The notes under the pieces: model-generated
Database searches by the model: none
What the model was told of the DNA's origin: nothing
The model's input: only the letters and a program-made list of their open reading frames with translations
Assembly: GCA_027315365.1 (NCBI GenBank)
Contig: DAHUYF010000078.1
Location: forward strand, 1-40,376
Direction: 5' to 3'
Length of the DNA: 40,376 nucleotides
From: Rhodospirillales bacterium
GTDB lineage: Bacteria; Pseudomonadota; Alphaproteobacteria; ATCC43930; CGMCC-115725
In this document: positions 8,776 to 15,960 of the stretch, piece after piece
How the letters are laid out: every line of letters begins with the position of its first letter
Numbering within the stretch: the first letter of the stretch is position 1
Translations under genes and position numbers: made by a program

Positions 8776-8791
8776 ATTATCATATGCTAAT
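8776..8791. promoter_or_regulatory. Imperfect palindrome in the AT-rich leader of the FAA-hydrolase gene
   Basis: The 16 bases ATTATCATATGCTAAT are nearly self-complementary (12 of 16 positions, centre CATATG). They sit in a short AT-rich island 62 bases before the start at 8853. GCTAAT within it resembles the alphaproteobacterial -10 element GCTAnAwC. It could be a promoter with an overlapping operator of a GntR-type or similar dimeric regulator; no regulator gene is adjacent. Confidence 0.35.
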
Positions 8792-8852
8792 TTCAACGGT
8801 TTGCCGGACGGGATCGCCCGCGCGGCGGGCCGAGCGGCGGAGGAGACGGGAC

Positions 8853-9722
8853 ATGCGGCTGGTGGCATTCGACGATGGCGGCGCGGCACGGCTGGGCGTG
8901 CTGCAGGGCGAGACGGTGGTTGATCTCGCGCACGCGGCGCCGGAGCTGCCGCGAGATCTCGTCGGCCTGATCCGCGCCGGCTATGGCGGCTTCGCGGCGG
9001 CGGCGGCGGCGGCGGCGCGCACGGCGAAAGCCGACGCGACCCGGCCGCTGGCCGGCCTGCGCTTCCGGCTGCCGGTGGAGAATGCCGGAAAGATCGTCTG
9101 CCTCGGCCTCAACTACGTCGATCACGCCGCCGAGGGCGGCCACGCCAAGCCCGACTATCCCAGCCTCTTCCTGCGCTGCGGCACCTCGCTGGTGGCGCAT
9201 GGCGAGGCGATGTGGCGGCCCACGGCGTCGAGCAAATTCGACTACGAGGCCGAGCTGGTCGCGGTAGTCGGGCGCACCGCGCGGCATGTGAAGGCGGCCG
9301 ACGCGCTCGCCTGCATCGCGGGATATTCCTGCTTCAACGACGGCTCGCTGCGCGATTACCAGCGCAAGACCACGCAATGGACCATCGGCAAGAATTTCGA
9401 CCGCACCGGCGGCTTCGGTCCCTGGTTCGTCACCGCCGACGAGCTGCCGCCGGGCGCGACCGGCCTCTCCATCCAGTCACGCCTCAACGGCAAGGTGATG
9501 CAGAACGCCAACACCAGCGACATGATCTTCCCGGTGGCCGAGACGGTGGCGCTGCTGAGCGAGTGCCTGACGCTCGAGCCGGGCGACCTGCTGGTGATGG
9601 GGACGCCGGCTGGCGTCGGCTATGCCCGCACCCCGCCGGTCTGGATGCAGCCCGGCGACACCATCGACATCGCCATCGAGGGCATCGGCGTGCTCAGCAA
9701 CCCGATCAGGGAAGAACCCTAG
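8853..9722 (+). CDS. Fumarylacetoacetate hydrolase family protein
   Basis: A 289-residue soluble enzyme of the FAH family. These enzymes hydrolyse or decarboxylate 2-oxo or acylpyruvate-type acids using a divalent metal. Visible are NYVDHAAEGG, the metal-binding ExE (E132 and E134 in DYEAELVAVVGR), the third ligand D163 in FNDGSLRDYQ, and the C-terminal MGTPAGVGYARTPP. The N-terminal domain contains a run of eight alanines encoded by a GCG-type triplet repeat (about residues 48-55). ATG 8853 has GGAGGAGA six bases upstream. The gene stands alone, so the substrate (ureidoglycolate, acylpyruvate, 2-oxohept-3-enedioate or another) is not settled. Confidence 0.88.
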   Translation: MRLVAFDDGGAARLGVLQGETVVDLAHAAPELPRDLVGLIRAGYGGFAAAAAAAARTAKADATRPLAGLRFRLPVENAGKIVCLGLNYVDHAAEGGHAKPDYPSLFLRCGTSLVAHGEAMWRPTASSKFDYEAELVAVVGRTARHVKAADALACIAGYSCFNDGSLRDYQRKTTQWTIGKNFDRTGGFGPWFVTADELPPGATGLSIQSRLNGKVMQNANTSDMIFPVAETVALLSECLTLEPGDLLVMGTPAGVGYARTPPVWMQPGDTIDIAIEGIGVLSNPIREEP

Positions 9723-9747
9723 CGCGACGCGCAGCGTCGCGCGGACG

Positions 9748-10041
9748 TCACATGGCGCCTTCCACCATCACCGTCTCGACCTCGCCGGCGCCGCTGCGTC
9801 GAAAGGACGCGGCGGCGTCGTATTCGGGCGAGCGGAAGCAGGCGACGCCCTGCTCGAGCGTCGGGAACTCGATGACGACGAAGCGGTGGAATTTGTGCGG
9901 CCCTTCCATGATCTCGTAGCGGCCGCCGCGCGCCAGCACCCGGCCGCCATACTTCGCGATGATGGCGGGGACGAGGTCGGTGTACTTCTTGTATTCGACC
10001 GGATCGCTGATCCGGGATCGCGCAACCCAATAAGCCGGCAT
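9748..10041 (-). CDS. DUF1330 domain-containing protein
   Basis: A 97-residue protein of the DUF1330 family, a small dimeric ferredoxin-like alpha/beta barrel fold. Typical features are the start MPAYWVARSRISDPVEYKKY, the KYGGRVLARGG strand and the C-terminal half RFVVIEFPTLEQGVACFRSP. No activity has been settled for this family. GGGAGA precedes the start by about six bases. It converges on the FAA-hydrolase gene, 25 bases stop to stop, and may or may not be functionally related. Confidence 0.9.
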   Translation of the reverse strand: MPAYWVARSRISDPVEYKKYTDLVPAIIAKYGGRVLARGGRYEIMEGPHKFHRFVVIEFPTLEQGVACFRSPEYDAAASFRRSGAGEVETVMVEGAM

Positions 10042-10251
10042 CTCTTTCTCCCGTCGGTTGATGCCCGATATTAGACGGGCTGCCCAATATTGCAGCGTTC
10101 TTCGGCAGGAACGGGCGCCGGCGGAGAATCGCCCGCCGGGCCCGATTGCGGAGCGGTCCGTCGGGGTCCGTCTGGACTTCCGCTATTGTGGGAAGGCGAC
10201 CGTCTGCTTGTGGACGGGGATGCTGAGAGTTCAGGCATGCACCTCACGGCG

Positions 10252-10296
10252 AGGCTTGGCAGAAAGCCACCGGTCCGCTTTTAGGCGACCAAGCCT
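10252..10296 (-). terminator. Possible hairpin downstream of the marR/MFS operon
   Basis: AGGCTTGG (10252-10259) and CCAAGCCT (10289-10296) are exact reverse complements separated by 29 bases. They lie 14 bases beyond the stop of the minus-strand MFS gene. The loop is long and no T-run is evident on the minus strand, so a terminator role is weakly supported. Confidence 0.25.
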
Positions 10297-10309
10297 GAAA
10301 AGCTGACAA

Positions 10310-11536
10310 TCAAACCGAAGGTCGTGGTTCCAGGCGAGCCAAGGCATAAGCGCCGACGATCGCCGCTGCGAAGCCCGAAGCCGCGCCGACGCCGAGCGCC
10401 CAGCGCGGCCCGCAATGATCCGCCACCCAGCCGACGATCGGCGCACCGATCGGCGTGCCCCCAAGTGCGCTGCCGACGCGCAGTGCCATCACCCGCCCAC
10501 GCATGGCAGGCTCGGTCGAAAGCTGCATCAGGCTGTTGGTCGTGTTGGTCAACGTCAGGGCGGCCACGCCGATGATCACGAGCGTGCCAGCGAACAGCCA
10601 ATAGTCCGGAGCGAGCGCGGCCAGCGTGCAACCGATCCCGAAGAACCCGGAGCCCAGCAGCAACGAGCCGAACTGTGCCTTACGCCGGCCCGCGCCGAGC
10701 AGTGCCCCGGCAACTGTTCCGATCGCCATGATCGAGGACAGCAGGCCGTATCCGCGGGCGTCGGCGTGGAAGACCCTGACTGCCATGGTCGAGATGAAGA
10801 TCGGGAAGTTCAGGCCGAAGGTTCCGATCAGGAACAGCATGACCAGGACGGTCTTGAGATCCGGGCGCCCCCACACATAGCGCAATCCTTCGGTGAAGCT
10901 TCCCCTGACACGGTGAGCCCGCGCATTCGGATGAAGTTCGGACACGCGAAGCAACGCGAGTGAGATCAGCACCGCAACGAAGGAGGCGCCATTAATCAAA
11001 AACGCCCAGCCGGTGCCAATAGCGGCGATGACCACGCCCGAAACGGCGGGCCCGATCATCCGTGCGGCGTTGAACGAAGTCGAGTTGAGCGCCACAGCGT
11101 TGTGCAGATCATCATCCCCGACCAGTTCCGCGACGAAGGTCTGGCGTACGGGCGCATCGAACGCCGCCGCGCTGCCAAAGACGAAAGCGAAGATATAGAC
11201 GTGCCAGAGCTGGACGACGCCCGCGACGGTGAGGATCCCCAGCGTCAGGGCGAGGGCGCCCATCGTCGCCTGCGTGGCGATCAGGAGCCTGCGCTGGTTG
11301 AAATGATCGGCGGCAAAGCCCGTCCACGGCAACAGGAGGAGCTGCGGTCCGAATTGCAGCGCCATGACGACACCGACGGCCGAAGCGCTGCGATGGGTGA
11401 GCTGAGTCAGCACCAGCCAGTCCTGGGCCGTGCGCTGTACCCAGGTGCCGATGTTGGAAACGAAAGCCCCGGCGACCCAGACACGATAGTTGAAACTCCG
11501 CAGAGACCGGAAGACGCCGGCAAAGGGTAGCTTCAT
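10310..11536 (-). CDS. MFS exporter, EntS/MFS_3-like
   Basis: A 408-residue inner-membrane transporter with about 12 hydrophobic segments. The N-terminus RSLRSFNYRVWVAGAFVSNI and the following GTWVQRTAQDWLVL are characteristic of the MFS_3 group that includes the enterobactin exporter EntS and many small-molecule efflux carriers. Its ATG overlaps the stop of the preceding small membrane protein gene by four bases (ATGA), so translation is coupled. It is the last gene of the marR unit, suggesting efflux of a compound sensed by the MarR protein. Base composition is less GC-rich than neighbouring genes. The substrate is unknown. Confidence 0.85.
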   Translation of the reverse strand: MKLPFAGVFRSLRSFNYRVWVAGAFVSNIGTWVQRTAQDWLVLTQLTHRSASAVGVVMALQFGPQLLLLPWTGFAADHFNQRRLLIATQATMGALALTLGILTVAGVVQLWHVYIFAFVFGSAAAFDAPVRQTFVAELVGDDDLHNAVALNSTSFNAARMIGPAVSGVVIAAIGTGWAFLINGASFVAVLISLALLRVSELHPNARAHRVRGSFTEGLRYVWGRPDLKTVLVMLFLIGTFGLNFPIFISTMAVRVFHADARGYGLLSSIMAIGTVAGALLGAGRRKAQFGSLLLGSGFFGIGCTLAALAPDYWLFAGTLVIIGVAALTLTNTTNSLMQLSTEPAMRGRVMALRVGSALGGTPIGAPIVGWVADHCGPRWALGVGAASGFAAAIVGAYALARLEPRPSV

Positions 11537-11862
11537 GGACGCTCCGGCGCATTACCGCCATGGAAGCGGCCAAAATGCCGCGCCGAGAAGAGGCTTATGA
11601 GCAGGCTGCCCAGCCCGAGCGCAACGACATACCCCGTCTCCCGCAGGTTGAAATCACCAACGCGGCAGACGAGTAGGTAGCCGATAGCGAGGTTGAAGAA
11701 TCCCCACAGCACATTGACAGTCGATGAGGAGAGCCCGTGTCCCGGCGGCTTGGCGAACGGGCTCTGCAAAGGCCTGCCCATCATGCCGCTGACGACATGC
11801 GGCACTGCATTCGCGAGGAAGACACCGCCGAAAAAGTACGACACGAGATTGAGCCAGGGCAT
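11533..11862 (-). CDS. Small three-helix membrane protein of unknown function
   Basis: A 109-residue protein with about three hydrophobic helices: residues 4-24 (LVSYFFGGVFLANAVPH), 46-66 (VNVLWGFFNLAIGYLLV) and 76-94. A polar loop, FAKPPGHGLSSS, sits between the first two. I do not recognise a named family. The start is ATG 11862, one base after the stop of the isochorismatase-like gene, and it overlaps the MFS gene by four bases, so it belongs to the same transcript. It may assist the exporter or be an independent membrane protein. Confidence 0.75.
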   Translation of the reverse strand: MPWLNLVSYFFGGVFLANAVPHVVSGMMGRPLQSPFAKPPGHGLSSSTVNVLWGFFNLAIGYLLVCRVGDFNLRETGYVVALGLGSLLISLFSARHFGRFHGGNAPERP

Positions 11863-11863
11863 G

Positions 11864-12427
11864 TCAGGCGCCCCTCGCTGCGAGCAAGTCAACGATGTCC
11901 TGGCATGTGCCGGTCTCGCCAAGCCTTGGGAAGACGTTCTTGATGCTGTAGTCGTGAGCCTCGGGACGCATGTCGGTCATCGCGTCGATGGCGAGGGTGA
12001 CATTGAATCCTTGCTCATAGGCTTGGCGCGCGGTTGCCTCGACGCCGGTTCCCGTGGCCACGCCCAGGATCACAACCTGGGTAACGCCCAGCGCCTTCAA
12101 TTGCGTTTCGAGGTCCGTGCTCGCGAACGCACCCCAGGTCCACTTCGTGACCACGATGTCGCCGGGTTGTTGATTCAGCTCCGGGATGAGGTCCGTCCAT
12201 CCTTCTGGACGGGGGCCCGTTTGACGAGGCTGTTCCGTCCGGCCTGGCGCCCCGCCAGCGACGTTGACGAGCACCACCCGTAAGCCGCGCTCGCGGAAGG
12301 CGTCGGCTAGCGCGCGAGCCCGCTCTATGATGTCGCCAATGGGGTGGATGACAGGCAGGCCGATGATGCCCTTCTGCAGGTCAACGATGATCAGGGCCGT
12401 GTTTGGGTCGAGCGTGGTCAGCGCCAT
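11864..12427 (-). CDS. Isochorismatase-family protein lacking the catalytic cysteine
   Basis: A 187-residue protein with the cysteine-hydrolase (isochorismatase-like) fold. Two members of the usual Asp-Lys-Cys triad are present: D16 in IIVDLQKG and K95 in VVTKWTWGAF. At the place of the nucleophile the sequence reads GVATGTGVEATAR, so glycine 128 replaces the cysteine found in GVATxxCVEATAR relatives. The only cysteine, C175, is outside the motif. It is therefore either a non-hydrolytic binding protein or uses another mechanism. AGAGGAT precedes ATG 12427. It lies second in a marR operon, 60 bases after marR, and is followed immediately by a membrane protein gene. Confidence 0.88.
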   Translation of the reverse strand: MALTTLDPNTALIIVDLQKGIIGLPVIHPIGDIIERARALADAFRERGLRVVLVNVAGGAPGRTEQPRQTGPRPEGWTDLIPELNQQPGDIVVTKWTWGAFASTDLETQLKALGVTQVVILGVATGTGVEATARQAYEQGFNVTLAIDAMTDMRPEAHDYSIKNVFPRLGETGTCQDIVDLLAARGA

Positions 12428-12487
12428 GGGAATATCCTCTTGAAAATCACGATGCGTTCGACCCGGCGTGAGCCCCACGAAACGCCG

Positions 12488-12940
12488 TCAGTCGTCGACG
12501 AGCCGCTTGAGCAATGCGACAGAAGCCGCGAGTTCGTCTTGTTCCTGCGGGGACAGCCGCGCCTGGATGGTACGGGTCAACCAATCCTGTCGTGCCGCCC
12601 GCCCTTCCTGAGCCCATTTGCGGCAAGCGTCAGTGAGCGAGATGAGTGTCTGCCGGCCGTCATTCGGGTCCGGCGCGCCGCTCACCAGCCCTGCGCCCTC
12701 CAACGCGGCAATGACCGGGCCCATCGATTGCGGACGCATCCCTTCCACTCGCGCAAGGCCCGCCGCTGTTGCCGGGCCGTCGTTCTCGAGTCGCAACAGC
12801 ACGGATACCTGGGATGGAGTCAGGTCTCCCGCATGCCCCTGCTCGCGCAGCCGGCGTTTCAGCTTGCTAAGCAGGGCACGAAGGTCCTGCGCCAAAGCCC
12901 GGGCGCGGGAGGATTGATGGTTCTTCGGCTGAGCGTTCAT
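12488..12940 (-). CDS. MarR family transcriptional regulator
   Basis: A 150-residue winged-helix repressor of the MarR type. The DNA-binding core TPSQVSVLLRLENDGPATAA, followed by GLARVEGMRPQSMGPVIAAL and the wing SGAPDPNDGRQTLISLT (with the conserved D-xx-D-x-R pattern), is clear. Helices at both ends would form the dimer. It is the first gene of a four-gene unit with an isochorismatase-like protein, a small membrane protein and an MFS exporter, and so probably represses its own operon until a small aromatic or antibiotic-like ligand binds. No Shine-Dalgarno is seen before the ATG, and the predicted transcript leader is very short. Confidence 0.9.
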   Translation of the reverse strand: MNAQPKNHQSSRARALAQDLRALLSKLKRRLREQGHAGDLTPSQVSVLLRLENDGPATAAGLARVEGMRPQSMGPVIAALEGAGLVSGAPDPNDGRQTLISLTDACRKWAQEGRAARQDWLTRTIQARLSPQEQDELAASVALLKRLVDD

Positions 12941-12947
12941 GCCAATC

Positions 12948-12984
12948 GATTAACAGATAACAAGGTAAACTGTCAAGCTAACCT
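12948..12984 (-). promoter_or_regulatory. Candidate promoter and MarR operator of the marR operon
   Basis: On the minus strand a perfect -35 hexamer TTGACA lies at 12976-12971, with a weak -10 (TTAATC) 17 bases later, only about ten bases before the marR ATG. Overlapping the -35 is an imperfect inverted repeat, AGGTAAAC-N6-GCTAACCT on the plus strand (12963-12984, six of eight pairs). Its position would let a MarR dimer block RNA polymerase. The -35 is convincing; the operator is inferred. Confidence 0.45.
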
Positions 12985-13369
12985 GCCCAGATAGACTGCC
13001 AAATCAACTCGCTCGGCAACACTGTTGGCCTCGTGGCGGGAGGGTGTCGGTCGTTAGCGCGTTTCGCTTGGCCACTGGGGAGCTGGTTGACTGAATGTCC
13101 GTGCATGGGCGCAAAACAGCCGGCGTCATGCGGCGCCGAACATCCGCTTCGGGAATCGGTCGACTGGCCATTCAATGACCGCCTTGGATCAAAGCGGAAA
13201 CGCAAACTGACCCCCCACCAAGCGGTCCGCCTCGCGCAGATGGCATGCTTCGTGCTTCTGGGTACGACGGGCGTTTCCGCTGTTCACCGAGCCGCTCCTT
13301 CGGTCCTGCCTGGTAGCCCCATGCGCGAGAAGCGGACCGGCCTTCGCCCACAAATGATGGTGGAGCGCC
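12985..13369. other. Intergenic region without a recognised gene
   Basis: This stretch separates the divergent marR operon and the AraC-amidase fusion gene. Composition is lower in GC than surrounding genes, matching the marR side. Open frames crossing it are out of frame with known proteins and show no domain. The phrase AAACTGACCCCCCACC at about 13203-13218 resembles sequence often seen at insertion-sequence ends, but no transposase or terminal repeat pair was found. Regulatory sites for the AraC gene may lie here; none is identified. Confidence 0.4.
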
Positions 13370-15727
13370 ATGACTTCGTGGTCGTTCACGACGGAATCCT
13401 ATCCCGATCATCGCCGGCTCGAGGCCTGGCGCGACGCTCTCGGCAAGCTGTCGATCGAGGCGCCGGATGCCGCCGGCGCGCGCGACGTCTTCGCCACGGC
13501 GCAGGCGATGGAATCGCCGCTCGGCATCGTCTTTGCGCAGATCGCCTCCGGGCCACAACGGCTCAGCTACAGCGACGATCCCGGCATCATCTGGCTCGCG
13601 CTCCATTGCGAGGGGCAGGCGGTGCTGCGCGAGGCCGGCCGAAGCTCACCGATCGCCGTCGGCGATCTCGTCTACGGCACCGCCGGGGCGCCGGCCGAGC
13701 TGTTGTTCGCGACCAGCTTTCGCCAGCTCCTGGTGCGCGTCCCGCGCGCGGCGATCGGGGCGCGATTGGTGGCGCCGCCGGCGCCGAGGGTCGGGCGCCT
13801 GTCCGGCCGCAGCGGATTGGGGCGGGTCTTCGCGCAGCTTCTCGCTTCGATCGCGGACACCATCGATACGCTCGACGCCGATGCCATCCGGCCGATCGAG
13901 GTCGCGGTCGCCGAATTCCTCTCGGTCAGCCTCGCCGGCGACCGCGACGTCGGCACCCTGATGGGCGCCACGGCGACACAGACGGCGACGCTGAACCGCA
14001 TCTGCCAGAAGATCGAGGCGCGGCTCGGCGATCCCGACCTCGCGCTCGCTTCCGTCGCCGAGCAGGAAGGCGTATCGATGCGCTACCTGCAGAAACTGTT
14101 CGAGGCGGCAGGCTCGAGCTTCGGCGAGCATGTGCGGCAGCGACGCCTGGAGCGCTGCCGCCTCGACCTCATGAACCCGCTTTATGCGCGCGACTCGATC
14201 ACCACGATCTGCTTCCGCTGGGGGTTCAACGACGCCGCCGGCTTCAGCCGCGCCTTCAGCGAGCGTTTCGGCGAGCCGCCGCGCCGCTATCGCCGGAAGA
14301 TCGCCGGCACCATCTCTGAAGGGGTGCGGCTGCAGCTGGCGCGAGGCTGGCCGCTGGGCCTCGACGGCCGGGCGAAGGCGCCGCGGCCGCTGGCGCCTGC
14401 CGCACAAGCGGACGCCAGCCGCGGGTTGCTCGCCAGGGTGGCTTCCGGCGCCGCCGCGCGCGCCGCAGGCGATGGCCGATGGCACCATCTCCCGGCCACC
14501 GACAAGACGGTCCATTGGGGCTATTTCAGCCGCTCGCTGCGCCCGGTGCTTCACGTGGAGTCCGGCGACATCGTCACCATCGAGACGCTGACGCAGCATG
14601 CCTATGACGACCACGAGCGCATGATCAAGGGCGACCCCGGCGCCGAGAGCGTGTTTCACTGGACGCGGCAGCGCAAGAACATCGACCGCCGGGGCGCCGG
14701 CCCGATCGACGCTTCGATCTACGGCCGGGGCGCCGGCGAAGGCTTCGGCGTGCACATCTGCACCGGGCCGATCGCCATCAAGGACGCCATGCCCGGCGAC
14801 CTCATCGAGGTGCGGATCCTCGATCTGCACCCCCGCCCCTGCGCCAATGAGAGTTTTGCCGGGCGGACCTTCGGCAGCAACGCGGCGGCGTGGTGGGGTT
14901 TCCACTACAAGGAGCTGCTGACCGAGCCGCGGCCGCGCGAGGTGGTCACGATCTACGAGATCGGCCGCGCCCTCGACGGCGAGATCGCACGCGCCGTCTA
15001 TAGTTTCCGCTGGACGCCGCAGACCGATCCGTTCGGCGTCGTCCACTCGACCATCGACTATCCCGGCGTGCCGGTCGATCACGCGACCATCGACAAGCAA
15101 TTCGGCGTGCTGAAGGAGGTGGAAATCCCCGTGCGCCCGCATTTCGGGGTCATCGGTCTGGCGCCGCGCGAGATCGAGATCGTCGATTCAATCCCGCCGA
15201 CATCGTCGGGCGGCAATATCGACAATTGGCGCGCCGGCAAGGGGGCGCGGCTCTATCTTCCCGTCGCGGTGCCCGGGGGCCTGCTGTCGGTCGGCGACCC
15301 CCACGCATCGCAGGGCGATTCCGAGCTCTGCGGCACCGCCATCGAATGCTCGCTGACCGGCGATTTCCAGCTGATCCTGCATCGGCGGCAGGAGCTCGCC
15401 GGCACCAAGCTGGAGGACGTCAACTATCCCTTGCTCGAGACCGCGGACGAATGGGTCGTGCAGGGCTTCAGTCATGCCAATTATCTCGCCGAACTCGGCG
15501 AGCGCGCGCAGAGCGAGGTCTATGACAAATCCTCGCTCGACCTGGCGATGAAGGACGCCTTCCGCAAGGCGCGCCGCTTCCTCATGACCGCCGAGCGCCT
15601 GTCCGAGGACGAGGCGATCTCGCTGCTCTCGGTCGCCGTGGATTTCGGCGTGACCCAAGTGGTCGACGGCAATTGGGGCGTCCACGGGGTCATTCGCAAG
15701 CGCCTGTTCGCCGACGGCCGCCGCTGA
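13370..15727 (+). CDS. AraC-type regulator fused to an acetamidase/formamidase-like domain
   Basis: A single open frame of 785 codons. Residues 1 to about 200 are an AraC-binding-like sensor region (SYPDHRRLEAWRDALGKLSI at the start). Residues about 219-310 are a double helix-turn-helix of the AraC/XylS type (LASVAEQEGVSMRYLQKLFE, then TTICFRWGFNDAAGFSRAFS and FGEPPRRYRR). After a Pro/Ala linker, residues about 368-785 form a full acetamidase/formamidase (FmdA/AmdA) domain with TVHWGYF, IETLTQHAYDDHERMIKGDP and GDPHASQGDSELCGTAIE. The domain aligns along its whole length with the stand-alone protein at 18637-19872, roughly six residues in ten by eye. Strong coding continuity through the linker argues against a missed stop. 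GGAG precedes ATG 13370 by five bases. I infer control of the adjacent transport and amidase genes, with the enzyme-like domain sensing or trimming the amide. Confidence 0.9.
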   Translation: MTSWSFTTESYPDHRRLEAWRDALGKLSIEAPDAAGARDVFATAQAMESPLGIVFAQIASGPQRLSYSDDPGIIWLALHCEGQAVLREAGRSSPIAVGDLVYGTAGAPAELLFATSFRQLLVRVPRAAIGARLVAPPAPRVGRLSGRSGLGRVFAQLLASIADTIDTLDADAIRPIEVAVAEFLSVSLAGDRDVGTLMGATATQTATLNRICQKIEARLGDPDLALASVAEQEGVSMRYLQKLFEAAGSSFGEHVRQRRLERCRLDLMNPLYARDSITTICFRWGFNDAAGFSRAFSERFGEPPRRYRRKIAGTISEGVRLQLARGWPLGLDGRAKAPRPLAPAAQADASRGLLARVASGAAARAAGDGRWHHLPATDKTVHWGYFSRSLRPVLHVESGDIVTIETLTQHAYDDHERMIKGDPGAESVFHWTRQRKNIDRRGAGPIDASIYGRGAGEGFGVHICTGPIAIKDAMPGDLIEVRILDLHPRPCANESFAGRTFGSNAAAWWGFHYKELLTEPRPREVVTIYEIGRALDGEIARAVYSFRWTPQTDPFGVVHSTIDYPGVPVDHATIDKQFGVLKEVEIPVRPHFGVIGLAPREIEIVDSIPPTSSGGNIDNWRAGKGARLYLPVAVPGGLLSVGDPHASQGDSELCGTAIECSLTGDFQLILHRRQELAGTKLEDVNYPLLETADEWVVQGFSHANYLAELGERAQSEVYDKSSLDLAMKDAFRKARRFLMTAERLSEDEAISLLSVAVDFGVTQVVDGNWGVHGVIRKRLFADGRR

Positions 15728-15835
15728 CTCCCTCTGGCCGGGCGCCGTCGCACAGTCCCCTGCGCCAATGACCATCAAATGCGCAGATCGATCACGAAAC
15801 GTGCAACATGCTTAAATTTTGTCAGCCTCGCGTTC

Positions 15836-15855
15836 GGCGAAATTTATTGTTCGCC
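15836..15855. promoter_or_regulatory. Inverted repeat upstream of the solute-binding protein gene
   Basis: GGCGAA (15836-15841) and TTCGCC (15850-15855) pair exactly across eight AT-rich bases. The site is in the 233-base gap before the transporter operon, about 105 bases upstream of its first start codon. It could be a regulator site; AraC-type proteins more often use direct repeats, so its link to the fusion regulator is only a guess. Confidence 0.3.
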
Positions 15856-15960
15856 TGAAAGCAAGCGTCGCGGCCGGCCTCGCTCCTAAGCTCGTCGTCA
15901 TGCGATGCGGCATGGTCCAGCCATCCGGCATCAGCCGCCAAGGAGAAGGGAGATCGTTCG

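Noticed and set aside
13190-13225. AAACTGACCCCCCACC, resembling insertion-sequence termini
   Set aside because: No transposase, no matching second end and no target duplication were found; too short to call.
13033-14319. A plus-strand open frame of 428 codons overlapping the AraC fusion start
   Set aside because: It is in another frame from the AraC domain, and its sequence over the gene is an Arg-rich shadow. The 13033-13369 part has no domain and no ribosome-binding site.
15728-15960. Possible split gene end or premature stop between the AraC-amidase fusion and the binding protein
   Set aside because: The fusion ends where its paralogue ends (IRKRLF against IRKSVF), so it is complete; the spacer is regulatory.
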